Origin: Allacma fusca
Taxonomy: Eukaryota; Arthropoda; Collembola; Symphypleona; Sminthuridae
NCBI GenBank assembly: GCA_947179485.1
Contig: OX359247.1
Span: forward strand, 26,636,801-26,700,800
DNA: 64,000 nucleotides
Direction of reading: 5' to 3'
Shown here: positions 37,601 through 49,600 of the stretch, in pieces
Layout: each line of letters starts with the position of its first letter
How positions within the stretch are numbered: position 1 is the first letter of the stretch
Notes under the pieces: model-generated
Told to the model about the DNA's origin: nothing
What the model saw: the letters and a program-made list of their open reading frames with translations, nothing else
Database searches by the model: none
Program-made: the position numbers and the translations under genes

Positions 37601-40600
37601 TCAGCGTAAGCTGAAGATTTTGTAGCAATCGGGAAATGTATCCTTGTAGGAGTGCAGTGGTGAGAGGAGTTTTTATCTGTGGGTAAATGAATTTTCAAAA
37701 CTATTTTGGCGTGCTTATAATTTTTGGCAGTTGTGCAGATTTGCAGGAGTCAATGGCTTTGTTGAAGGGAAAAAAAATTCTTGAGGAGTTAAATAATATA
37801 TACATACATGCATATATCTACGTATGTGTGTGCATGGTGAAGACAGTAAACGTAGGACTTTGGGACATCACGCAATATTTACTTTACCTTCCTGGTCCTA
37901 AATCAAAAGATGTTCTCTCATATTACTTTAGTACACTTCCATTGTCACCATCGTCATTGTCGTCAGAGAGCGAGAACGTTACGCTGAGGAAACAAGAATT
38001 TACTGGTTCATTCATATTGAAATCATAAATAATATTCAGGAGTTTCCAACAACAGGGTTTATCATTGTGGGGAATCATACAGTTTGTAAGTGAGTATCTA
38101 TGGTCATTCTCCCTTGGAAGACGAGACATTTACAAGCCTTTTTTTTCAAATAAGTGTAGCATACGAGTACCTACACTTAACGTATCTATGTACGTACATA
38201 ATTATTCATGTCCATATATCTACTCCATACAGTTTATAGAATATATTTTATACTCCCACACACATTAGCAAGCCCGTGGGATTTATCCTGGGAGAAGTCA
38301 TCCTTTCAGTTTCGATGAAATAAACAAAACAAGCTTATTTATTATAATATTACCGTTTTCGTAAACTTATAAATTATCTCGTGAAATACTTTTTCATTGT
38401 TGACATTGCACAGGTATGGAGAAAGAGCCTTTGTCAAGTCTTTGAACACATTTATTTTACATGTTAGACTTCATTGAAATTGAGTAAGTAGGTATATTAA
38501 ATGTACAAGCGTGTAATAAAGCACAACTGTGGAGCTAAAGAATTTGTGAAACATAAAGCAGATTCCCTGCCTAAATGCCGTTTGGAACTAGTGGAGGTTT
38601 CATGTAATGTTTTCTAGATTAAACGGTTCCTCGTTCAAAGAATGAGAGACTCCAAAAGACCTGAGTTCTGTGTCTCTGAGTATCTATGCAAATTCCTGCT
38701 CACCTCATACCAAAATACACATGTGCTTGTGAGGAGTCACGTGTTTATGTAATTACATATATCTATACTATACCAGGAATAAATTGTTCATCTCACAGTA
38801 TGAACTATAAACATTTGCACTTGAGAAAATAGATCCTGGCTTGTAGGAACTATTGTCATACAGTAGGCTGTAGTCCGTAAGATTATACTATGCTAAGCTA
38901 CCAAATAATGGAGTTTTTATACCATTTAAAAAATAACACGTTCTGATCTCCTGGCATGTGTCTTATAATTTATAGAAGCTCGACATATGTATGCACACAT
39001 AATTACACACACATAGAGACAGAGACACAGTACACAGTCAAGGGTGTACCTACTCAGACTTTGTGCGTCGTTTCTGTGTAGGAAGGAACACGAAGGGTTT
39101 ATAAATGTCCTGGGTGTTGTCCTGTCCTAATATCTGGTATCTTGCATCTTCCTCATCCTTATTATGCCACTACTGTGTCTCTCGTTACTTATTGGGATCT
39201 GCAAGTGCAGCCCGATCTCCTGCCGTAATGTCTCCTTACAATGTACACTGCAATCATGACTGTTCTTCTCAGTTCATGACTTCCCTCACATTAACCAACG
39301 ATTTGACTCGTACAGTTCCCCAGCTGTTCCTCGGGACACTAATAATGGGACTCTCTGCGTGTGTAGCAAATAATACATTTTAGGATTAACTCCAACAATT
39401 TATAAGCTTAATTCCAGTAGTGGGAATTGTTCCTTGGTGATGGTTCCCTGACCGTTGGGACTCTCATATTGGGGTGGTAAAAGTTAAGTGAGGAGTTTTA
39501 GAGTTCCTAAAGACTTGAGAGAGATTGCCGGCAAAATCCTGAAAGTAGATATAATGAGTGGGATTTTTTAAAGGGATAAGCCCAGTCAGCCCCACCTCTT
39601 CTCTCATAACCGTGATGTAATTAACTGTAAAAATTAAATAGGATTTAAAGATCCCTTGTTATTTTCTAAGAGGACCTTGTACTGGGATGCAAATGCAATA
39701 TGTATAATTATGCGTAACATGGAAAACGTTGTAAATATCATACTTTCGCTGCTCGGGCTCGCCATTGTTCATTAGCCGGGGTACATTTATTCGCACTTGA
39801 ACGTGAAAGAAAGATGACGTTCATACAAGCAATTCATAAGCATTTACAATTCATTCTCAATGGAGATGGCAAGATGTTAGGGCTTGTTAAGTGTTTTGTG
39901 CAGTTGAAATCTAACGACGGCGGTAGGCTATAGAGCTGTCAGGATCAAAGGTCTTGAGTTTGGCCTGACACACAGGTCCGTATATTTCAAAGTTTCGAAT
40001 ATCTGTATGTAGTTGTTGTGTAGGTACTGCTCGTGTATTTATGATTATGTCTCATTGTTACACAATAGCCTGACATTGACATACCAATAGAATTATGGGC
40101 CTCATAACTAGTGTGGACATACAAACTCATATCTGTATGCACGTATTTTCGGATGTGGTCTCAAGTAGTGTCATAGGGTTATATCCATATGTGACCCTCT
40201 ATAATATATAAAGACTATGTCTAAGCACTTACTTGTGGAGGGATCAATACAAAAGTGCAAAATTGAATGGCAGAGTGTTGTGTGGAAGAAGAAGGGGAAA
40301 ACTTGTACCAGTTGTATATTATCATTTGCACAACCTGTCAGGCTCAATTTGTATTAGAGTTTTATTGTGGACGTGTTAGGGCTCGAGCACAATGCTGATG
40401 TCATATAAAATGGTGTTCTGTGGTCCACCAAATGAACTTGCTTCTGCTTATTACGTGCAATCAGAGTCAATCAATAGACGCCAGGATTTTCAATTGTGAT
40501 TTCCCGTACAATGGAACGCTCATACACAAACACGCCTACTTTTATAACCTACGTATTGTTGCATTGAAATCCTTTTCTTTACTGTATGCTCTTCCATGCT

Positions 40601-40793
40601 GCTAATATGTAACATTTACTCAAAATGGTTATGGTTGAAAGGGCATTCTTGAAACCACCTTGTACAAGTAAAGCTTGTCAATATAAAAATAATTGCTCCT
40701 ATTTAATTTTATTTATTCTACGGGTAGGTTGTACTCACCCATTAGATTTGTGAGTTTTCCCATCCCATGAAATGATAGGATTGCACGTTCATA

Positions 40794-40836
40794 CACAGAC
40801 ACAGACACACACACACACACTCACTCACACGCGCAC
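40794..40836. repeat. Imperfect (CA)n tract
   Basis: CA units mixed with CAGACA, CACT and CGCG variants. Degenerate and probably old. Confidence 0.85.
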
Positions 40837-41400
40837 ATATAGTTGTTAGAAACATATATTTTGCTTAATGTGTTTCCTTTCATGTTTGTCCAAGTAAGTG
40901 CGGAGGACATAACAGAATTAAAGGTTTTCGCTATCACAAGCCATTAGAGAAATAATGTGGAAATAGTTGCTCGGAAAGCCATAAGAATTGTAATAAATTG
41001 CATTAAAAATAAATCGATAAAACCAAAAGTCCTTCTGGTAGCTCTGCCCGTATCCATTAAGCCACCTGAGCTATTCGCTGAAAGCAAATGGAATACGAGC
41101 TCAGCAAAATTCAGCGGGCTCTCAAATGTACTCATTTGTATTTGGAACGTACAGTACACACAGAAGTATATGCACCCGTATGGGAGTCAAGGCATGTTCT
41201 ACATATGTACATAAATACAAAAGGAGGCAGACGTAGGAATCCTATTATCTCCCAAGTTATAAACGGTATTTAGGTGAATGTATGCGGCATCATCAGATGT
41301 GTTACCTAGTGTTTACTTTGGGTGTGTCCCCTCCATTCCGTCCACGTTACTACACTTTGTTCAATTACATTTGAATCGGCTAACTTGTTGCATGTAATTA

Positions 41401-41442
41401 TTATGATTGTGTCCGCGTCTCATTATCATTCATGATGGGTTC
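41401..41442 (-). CDS. Possible terminal exon after a poly-T acceptor
   Basis: On the minus strand a long, slightly interrupted T tract (41446-41480) ends TTTTGCAG, a strong acceptor. In phase 0 the exon reads EPIMNDNETRTQS and stops at TAA (41403-41401). In phase 2 it stops after three residues. It lies 655 nt downstream of the donor at 42098 on the same strand, so the two could pair. The poly-A/T run may instead be an A-rich tail of a degraded retroposon on the plus strand. Confidence 0.18.
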   Translation of the reverse strand, partial: EPIMNDNETRTQS

Positions 41443-41445
41443 CTG

Positions 41446-41480
41446 CAAAAAAAAAAAAAAAAAAACAGAAAAAAAAAAAA
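41446..41480. repeat. Poly-A tract
   Basis: About 20 A, then CAG, then 12 A on the plus strand. On the minus strand it forms the pyrimidine tract of the acceptor at 41443. It may be a retroposon A-tail. Confidence 0.85.
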
Positions 41481-42097
41481 TTAACACACAACATTTTAAC
41501 ACTTCGTTCCAAGAACAATGAAACTAATACTTTTACACGAGAGCATTAACTCAACCTGCTGCTGCCTTCAAAGAAGTAGTGCAAGCATTTTGGACGGAAT
41601 TGGCCTTTTATGTACGAAAATCGACCCATTTTTTTTATTATTACTCCTTCACCATTGCAAGCCGCAATTTCTCCTCAAGTTCATTTCTATTGACTTTGGA
41701 AATGCACATTACATCGATATTATATGTATGTATCTACCTCCATGCCCATACATAATAAAAACGTACCTAATAAGGCTGTACAATAGCCCCTACGACCAGT
41801 TGCACATGATGATGATACGCCTGCATCTCTCTCAATGAATGGGATGCGAAGGAATCTATTAATGAAAGAACCCTGTCTATTTGAAGGTACATATGTACAA
41901 GTATCTACACATACTTCCAATTCCCAATACATGGTTACTACACTGTAGTGGAAGGGTCTGGGAGAGGAAGGGTTAGGGTAAAGACGAGTCCTAAATAACT
42001 TGAGGGGAATAATAAAAACCATTGAAGAGAAGGGAAATCGTGGAAACCCAATCTAAAAACCATACTTGGAGTTTCCAGAAAGGTAATACTCACTCAC

Positions 42098-42240
42098 CGG
42101 TTTGGCTCTCGGACATGGGCATCCAACTGGATGAAGGAGATAGAGCGGATATGGTGTTCTTTTACGGGCAGTACTACAAGATAGTAGTGCGTATAAAATA
42201 AATGAGACTCTTGGAAAGAATGATAGCGTATAGCCCACAT
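42098..42240 (-). CDS. Candidate exon ending at a strong donor
   Basis: CCG|GTGAGTGAG on the minus strand is a strong 5' splice site (exon end 42098). An ATG at 42240 opens MWAIRYHSFQESHLFYTHYY and continues to the donor in phase 2. Alternatively an acceptor TACTATCTTGTAG ends at 42174, giving a 76 nt internal exon (42098-42173) with LPVKEHHIRSISFIQLDAHV. A second frame through the same exon is also open in phase 0, with a hydrophobic run VSFILYALLSCSTA, but it lacks an ATG. The frame choice is therefore open. No family is recognised. Confidence 0.25.
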
Positions 42241-42615
42241 GAGTGGGGCTTCTTCTTCTTGTAAGTTTCTATATGTTCATTTCAAGTGAGCAATAGTAGT
42301 CGTATGATGGATGCATGGGACAGTTTGAGCTCATGGATGTAGATACAGCCCAGACCAAACCTAGGGGTAAATATAGGGGCGTACATATGGGAAAGTGTAA
42401 TAAGACTGAAAGCTGTTCCCTTGTCTCTGAAACCAAGTGAAGTGAGTGAAGAAGCAGGTGCTGATGTTGTTGATGCTGCTGTCGGTCGAGTCAGCTGGCG
42501 AGCGGAAAAGAAGGGAAAAAACTGAAAGAATGACCTTCCTGCGTTTACTCTTTTGACTCAAAAGACAAACTCAAAGGGTTTCTCTACCACCGTTCCCTAA
42601 AAACGGAGTATCAAC

Positions 42616-42642
42616 GAGAGAGAGAGAGAGAGAGAGAGAGAG
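42616..42642. repeat. (GA)n microsatellite
   Basis: About 27 bp of pure GA. Confidence 0.95.
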
Positions 42643-43626
42643 CCTCTCGCTTTAACATGAATTGCAGTACAGGACTCTGTACGGAATGCCCGTTCCACTA
42701 CTATAAACTAAATTTAATCATTGGACATGCTTCCAGCATTTGAAAAAAAATAAACTAGCCCTTAGCTACATACAGCACGAATCCTGTCTCACAAACACTC
42801 TCATATATTAAATGGACTTACACAATACGTGCAGACATATGGAAGACACTATCACTTTAAAGGTAGATATATTCGTCCGTTGACTTGAAAATAGCAAAGA
42901 ATTTCTCACAATCAGAACCTTAAGGCCAACTTTCTGATTTGAGTTTACACTATCTATTAATTTGATGTAATTCCAAAGATGTAGGAAACAGTTGAGGAGA
43001 TTAATCTGTTCTGAAGCCACTGGAGGAGATAGAGGTTAATATTATTTAAATCGGATGCTTTTATCTAGATTGCTATCCATTATAAAAATTACCACCCAGC
43101 CAATTATATTGACAGGGTAAAGGAAGGTAAATAATAGGAACACTGACTGAGCCCTCAACCACAGCTCTTGCTCTTATTTCTCCGCGTAAATTTTTTTTTT
43201 TCACATTTAGCTCCCCATTCCTTGATTTCTCACTGACTGACAAATTGGCTCGGCAATTTAGAAATTGTTATCTCATTCATTCCGGGAATAATTGGAATGT
43301 CTTCATTTGATTAGATATTGTGTAAATTTTTATGGGCATTTTTCCATGCCGGTCACAAATCTTATGCATCATCCCCACTATATCAACGGATTTAAATGGA
43401 TTAAATTATGTATGTAACTTCCGTGTATTTACATGAAAGTAGTAGCTTTGGAATATTGTATAGGAGGGAAATTCCATCTTCAAAAGTTCACTGGACCCGT
43501 TGGAAGATACAATTCTATTGTTACTGTATAAATTATAATATGGCAATATAAGCTTTGCATTCAAAAGTGAGGTAATTATGTTGGAGAGAGTAAAGTGTAT
43601 ATGTACATACATGGTAGGGAGGAAAA

Positions 43627-43673
43627 TGTGTGTGTACTTATATGTGTGTAGTGTGTGTGTGTGTGTGTGTGTT
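43627..43673. repeat. (GT)n microsatellite
   Basis: Two GT blocks separated by ACTTATATGTGTGTA. The second block is about 22 bp and pure. Confidence 0.9.
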
Positions 43674-45497
43674 TTCATATGGAAATAAGGAATAGCATGA
43701 GCATTATTATGCTTTGCCGCATCCCTTGACATATTCCATGCTCGTAGTAGCTCGTAGCTGGCCTGGCTGAGGGATTAACGATAATCATTAGGGTTTATAT
43801 ATAGCCGTGTATTATTATTGCATCATTATATAGTTACGGTGGAGTCGGGCTGCGTAAGCTTTTATTATTACGTCAAAGTTCCTTCGCCCGTCGGAAATCT
43901 GGGAAGAATTGAAGAATACCACGTGAAAAAATTGCTACCCCGACGACACACACTGCAGAGTCGAGTCTTACCTCCTCTCATATGTATATAAAGCAATGTG
44001 AGGAGTCTCGGCTCAAGTCAGTACAATATTCCTGAGAGATGAGAAACGACTAGGAATTGTGCATACGCATGATGAATTTCCCTTGGAACTGAATAGGAAA
44101 CATTGAGGGATTTTTTTGGATCGTAAAAATCTGTGGCAAAGTCAAAGCTACTATATACACATCCCCGGACTATGCCTGCATTGTCAGCGTAATTTATATG
44201 AGAACACGTATATTTTACCCCAATAATAGTAGTAAAGGGCTGTTCAGGAGGGATTATAAGCGTGAAAAGTTAATCGTAAAATATTATAATAAAATGCATA
44301 ACTGTACTACCGCCATAAGCAAGTAAACCATGGTTTTTCCTATTACAGTAATAATTCATGAACAATACACAGTCAGTGCTGCTTCCCATCAGCCCTTTTT
44401 TTTTGAGGGTTTCCAAGAGGTTGCAGAGACGTTTCATCTGTGGAAGAGGGAGAAAAAAAACTAAAATAAAATGAAATTATAATCGCGAAATGTTTTTTAT
44501 TGAAGGAACGTTTACTTGAATGGCTGATGATGTAAGGAAAAGTGTTGAAGATGAGGAATTTCTTTCCATTATGCTAACAACAATCGGATGGGAATTATGC
44601 AATTTGTAATACTGTGGTTATAGAAATATAAGAAATGGTCCTGACTACTAGTCTTGACGCTTCTCATGTGGTAATCTTCTATTTGGTGCGTAGGTACTGA
44701 ATTTCTATGGTTTAACACGGTTCTATCTACGAAGGATGAATGCTTCACTTAACGGATAATTGATTGGCTCTGATGAGCCTCTTTCCTCCTTCCATTGTAG
44801 ATCCCTTCAGCTCCTCTCAAGAGAATTATCATCCCTATATCAATAGATATACATACTTCCATCTGAGTAGGTCCACAGGAGTAGATACTTACAATACATC
44901 CCTGGGTAATGTCCCTATAAGATATGTAAATCATCCTGTGAAGATGCTTGACTCGTGATATTTTTCTGTGAAGGTTCAGATTACTCACACATGTACATGG
45001 GAGTTTTCCATATATTTATCATTTATGCCACTCTTACAAGCCTGAGTTCTGTGAAACCACGAGTTTTATTAGATCCGCGGTTTTATTCCCAACTCAATGA
45101 AATGATGCGTTATATGTGCTGCATAAAAAGTCCATGCAAAAACATCCCACCACACATGCTATCCTCATCCTGAACATTCCATGGGTATAGACACAATGTT
45201 TGAGGTAAAGTCCAAAAGCCGGCAAGTATAAATTTATTTACAACTCTTGAGAAATATGTACAGCAGATGTAATTACATGGAGGTAAAGAAGTCTTCGGTT
45301 TAAGTAGGAAAGAAAGGAAATAGCGCATATAGACGAGGCCAAAGGGAATAAATTGAAGGAACGGCTTCAAGTTTAGCATTAACCTATTTTTTTTTTAAAG
45401 TTCGTTTCAAAGGAACAGCAAAGCAAAGGCTCTCCGGTAAATATGCTCTCAACACGTTCAAATTAACTTTGTTCCAACATCTTGGCTTTTTTCCCCA

Positions 45498-45845
45498 TTG
45501 AGAATCTTTAACGGGTTGGATTTTCAGGGAAAAAATATGAATAATGATGGTAAATGGGTGAGCATCTTATCCTTGACATCTATGAAAAGTCTATGTACAT
45601 TTTACACTATCTATAGTTTTTTTCCCGTTGTAGTTTCTGTAACACGCATGATGCGTTTCACGGGGTTTAGTATCATTACGATTGTAAGTGTAGTAAATTT
45701 TAATACCGGGTCTTCTTCCATACATATTGAGAGTACGCCAGGCTTGATATTTTTTGGTGGTGTAGCAAAACACGTATTTTTTTCAGCGTCTACTCTACTT
45801 TTCACCCCGCTCGTTCAAATACATTACAGTAGACGTAAGACTTGA
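45498..45845 (+). CDS. Open frame of 115 codons, unknown
   Basis: The frame reads MRIFNGLDFQGKNMNNDGKW and later a hydrophobic part (MMRFTGFSIITIVSVVNFN). Minus-strand frames of 60 and 64 codons cover 45591-45805, one of them protein-like (VDAEKNTCFATPPKNIKPGV). Three frames open at once means the strand cannot be decided. There are slightly more CpGs than nearby. No family is recognised. Confidence 0.12.
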   Translation: MRIFNGLDFQGKNMNNDGKWVSILSLTSMKSLCTFYTIYSFFPVVVSVTRMMRFTGFSIITIVSVVNFNTGSSSIHIESTPGLIFFGGVAKHVFFSASTLLFTPLVQIHYSRRKT

Positions 45846-46213
45846 GAGGATAGAGCTTGAGCATGTTTGTAGCTATACATACAGCAATCTTCAAGTATGA
45901 AGATATCATTCAACTTTTCCTCTTTTCCTTCTGCTTCGTATCTCACACAGACCTTGAGTTTTAAATGGATTTGGGAGTAATCAGTCGTGAAGGAAACTGT
46001 CTTGGATTTTCCATTGCAGTGGATATGTAATGATTCAATGAAATAGATTGTCGTTGCAATTTTATGGCTGCTCATCTCTCCTTTTTGATTGTGACTCCCC
46101 CAATGTATGTTTTTCAATTGTTTAGTTTCAGGTTAATACTACAGGATGTATTGGTTAGAAAATACACACTTCAGCTCTCAGCTCTTGTATTTGAACTGTA
46201 GGCGTGCATATTT

Positions 46214-46621
46214 TTATAGTAATATATATTCCCCAAGAGGACAAGGCAGAACATGATCATTATGTTGATTTAGTTTGTAGTTTGTATTAATTGAACATAT
46301 GTGACAGACAAAAGTTTTATTTTCTCGGCACGGGCAGGATGACTCATAAACTATCCTGGGATAAAAACCAGTTGATTTGCTTCTCTCCAAGTTGTCTGGC
46401 TCTGTCGCGGATGAGATGAAGTGAAGAAGCTCGCTGGGTAATGTAGAATCCCACCTTTGAACAAGGAATGGGCGACTACAACGAGCCATTGGACTCAATG
46501 GTAATGACAATAACGAAGTGGTCCGAAAGGCTATTACATGCTCGTGTTTACATGATCCTCTGTTTAATTTGAGTTTGTCTAATTGGACGTTTGGGAATAC
46601 TCGAGAGCGGAGGAGAGTCAC
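46214..46621 (-). CDS. Open frame of 135 codons, unknown
   Basis: ATG at 46621-46619 starts MTLLRSRVFPNVQLDKLKLN, basic with few acids, and the frame runs to TAA at 46214 without repeat-derived sequence. The C-terminal third has six cysteines and three histidines, including CHIC and LNQHNDH. That loosely recalls a zinc finger, but the spacing (C-x2-C-x10-H-x2-H) is not the C2H2 standard. It is one of the longer frames not created by a microsatellite. No splice signals are obvious. No family is recognised. Confidence 0.22.
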   Translation of the reverse strand: MTLLRSRVFPNVQLDKLKLNRGSCKHEHVIAFRTTSLLSLPLSPMARCSRPFLVQRWDSTLPSELLHFISSATEPDNLERSKSTGFYPRIVYESSCPCRENKTFVCHICSINTNYKLNQHNDHVLPCPLGEYILL

Positions 46622-49600
46622 ATAAAATTTTCAAATGTATGTTTATAAGAAGACTGGAGTCACTTTCGGTTTTTCTGCCCCGCTCCCCTCCACATACACA
46701 TACATACGTTGATACATACATTTGATATAGATTTTTATGATAGTACACACCGTCCAATGGGATACATGTTCCGAGGGAAACTTGTTTTTTGAATTTGGTA
46801 ACGACTTTTAGAGGCAGATGGTTGAAATTATTTGAAAGCTTTGAGATACAATGTATGAATATGTATCTACATATTATAATTATTGTGAGTGTATTTCCAT
46901 GGAAGGGCATGCTTGTACATAAGGAGATTATACAGGAGAGTGTTGAAGACATAGGAACTTTTTTTTACTATCACAAGTAGTAAGGTAACCTTTCCGATGT
47001 TAATTCATGATAGGAGTGATTGAGGATATGGAATGAGAGAGAGAGATGGAAGGAAAAATTTGAAATTACACACGATAAAATGTGCAATGCAAACTAGACT
47101 GAAATTTATCACGAAGGCTCTCTGCTTTGACAACTGTAAGTGGTTGTGGTTGGGGAGTATGTGTTTGAGGAAGTATGTACATATATGTACATGGTAGTAA
47201 ATAGTATACCTGCTGCACTCTGCGAGTCCCCCTTGTTTCTGTTGAGACTTATAGAATGTCGGTCGGAGTAAAGCTACAATAAAATAAGAAATTGCTACTC
47301 TCATATAGTAGTAGTAGCATGCGGTAACCGTTATTATGTGCAAGTTGGGTTTCCCATGCATGGGGAGATATGTATACATAACTATAATAAGACACATTGG
47401 CTCCATTGGAGTAGGGTTGTTGTAGAGGAGAAATGTGAAGTTGAAGTGTCTATATCCATGTAAAATTGTAAATGAATTTTCTCACCAGGATTTTATCATT
47501 TGGCAAGATCTTTTCAGGATGATCCTATCTAAAATAGCATGCATATCTTAAAGTTGTCACAGTTGCCTCGAACAGTACGTCTCAGAGGCAGGATCGATGG
47601 CAACCATTCCCACCACCTCTCTATAACCCTCAGTCTTCTTCCCTGTCTGGGAAGTCTTCCATCGGAGGTGAACGGGAGAGTGTGTAAACCAATCGAGGAT
47701 TTACGATGACTGCGGATCCAGAATTTATGACCAGTAATTACAGTTCTCTTAGAATCGTCATAAATGTTATCTGGTAAAAATTACAAAAGCATTTTCTCAC
47801 TTTGCGCCATGCTCTCCTGGTATTTGTAATAAGAGGAACATTTAATTCTGCTAGATAGCCCTTTCATAATTGAAATATCTTTTGTAATCTTCCTTTGGAA
47901 TGTGTACTATAAATTACTGTATATAGATATATATAATTATATATATTATACCTCAACGATACATAAATACAGGACGAAATATGGAAGGAATTTTTGAGCA
48001 CTTAGATAAAGCAGACACTCCAGGAAAAAATAACCAGGCTCAATTTCTTAGTGGACTTTATCTTATTGAATTTTTATGTGCATTGTATGTAATAACATTG
48101 AAGCCACGTTGGCATTAGGTCCGTGGACGTTAGACAAAAAGTTAGTAGAAAAGAGATTACACTTGCCAGGGACGTATGTATGTATGCACATACATATAAT
48201 ATGTATGTACAGCTTGTGTGAAAATTATTAATTAATTATGGAGTTTAATATAAGTACATGCAACGTACATACTGTAATAGTACAAAAATTAATTGTATGC
48301 TGTTTTCGTTACTCATTCACTACTGCCCCAATTTTTGCACTAGTGTTTTGCAGGGATGTAATTTTGCTAACGAACTCAGTTTCAACTCTGTGCCTCTAGC
48401 TGGCTGGAGTTGGTGTAAAGTTTTCATAAGATTTTTTTTTGGTGGTTTTTGTGTGGAATTTTGCCTTGAATGAATATTTGATAATTGTGTAAAGGGAGCA
48501 ATTAAAAGAACAAGTAATCCAAGATGATTTACTGGTTACATACTTTGTGTACCTCATTACGCTGCTGGTGTTGACAAGGAGTGGACCACTATATTAGTTA
48601 CATGTAGAGTTTGTGGGTTGTTTGTTCCTCTCCTGATTTACATGATAAGTCCATTTATTCTTTTAATTCTTAATGAGCTTGCGTCTGTATATCTATTAAA
48701 TATACATAATTATGTATACTCTCCATGTCTGTATGGATATGAGTAGTTTGTATGATGGGGCCCGCATGTATTTTGGGAGTTCTGGCGTAATTCTCTGCAT
48801 ACGGCATTCAATATGCTCCTTTGCCCAGGCAAGGAGTGTGGGCTATCCCATATCTGATCTGTGAGATTTTGTATATATCTATCTATCCCGCATGTGTAAT
48901 TTTTCCAAAAGCTCCAACAGAGAGGATTCCTCTTGCTGTAACATTGACATGTGGAGTAAGAAGCTGGGATCTATTACCACATCTTAAGGCTAGGATCATC
49001 AAGGCAAGACTAAAATTTAATGTATTTAATCAGCTCATATGGGCTCACTCATACTCGAGCCTGTTTAAATTTCTGTGGACAAAATATGAACACATTTATT
49101 TAATGTTTCTGCCCCGTATGGTGGAAATACCAGTTGGGATTTCACACCTGGAAATCCTGTAACTATCTTCCTCCCGTGCTACTTGAATTTTGTACAACAA
49201 GGAGCTGCAATATTATCCCTCTCGTTAAAGTACAAGCGCTCAGTATTTAATACAAATTTACCTACTAGAATTTCAAATAGGATTTACTCAGTTGATTGAA
49301 CTTGAAAAGTGTAAGTATAATAACTGAGTGTTCTGTAGAAAGGGAATGATAGAGTTGTAGGAGATATTTACATTAACACAAGTTCTAAATATATTAAACA
49401 ACGTACTTAACATTACTACAAATAGGTACACATGGACTGACGACATTGCAGGGAGCAGAAAGTTAACATTTGCACTCACATGTACATAGCCATTATTCCC
49501 ATACAAATACGCACTTATTGTTGATTTGTTCCATTCCATATTTACACATTGCTACAGTTTCTGTACCCTTTATTGACTCTGTACTCTATATCTATAGACG

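Larger units (their letters stand above)
32884..41400. other. No gene seen (intron-like)
   Basis: About 8.5 kb without a convincing exon. It holds CA tracts at 34588 and 40794, TACA clusters near 33205, 37100 and 37800, and open frames up to 113 codons (37687-38028, broken by a TACATACATG cluster). Strong minus-strand donor strings (GAGAG|GTGAGT near 32565; GAG|GTGAGC near 38703) lack exons. Confidence 0.5.
42241..46213. other. No convincing gene
   Basis: GA and GT microsatellites at 42616 and 43627. Overlapping frames at 45.5-45.85 kb are listed separately. The rest shows only short frames. Confidence 0.5.

Noticed and set aside
46300-46360. C2H2 zinc finger
   Set aside because: Ten residues instead of twelve between the Cys and His pairs, and only two between the histidines. 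Reported only as an odd cluster.
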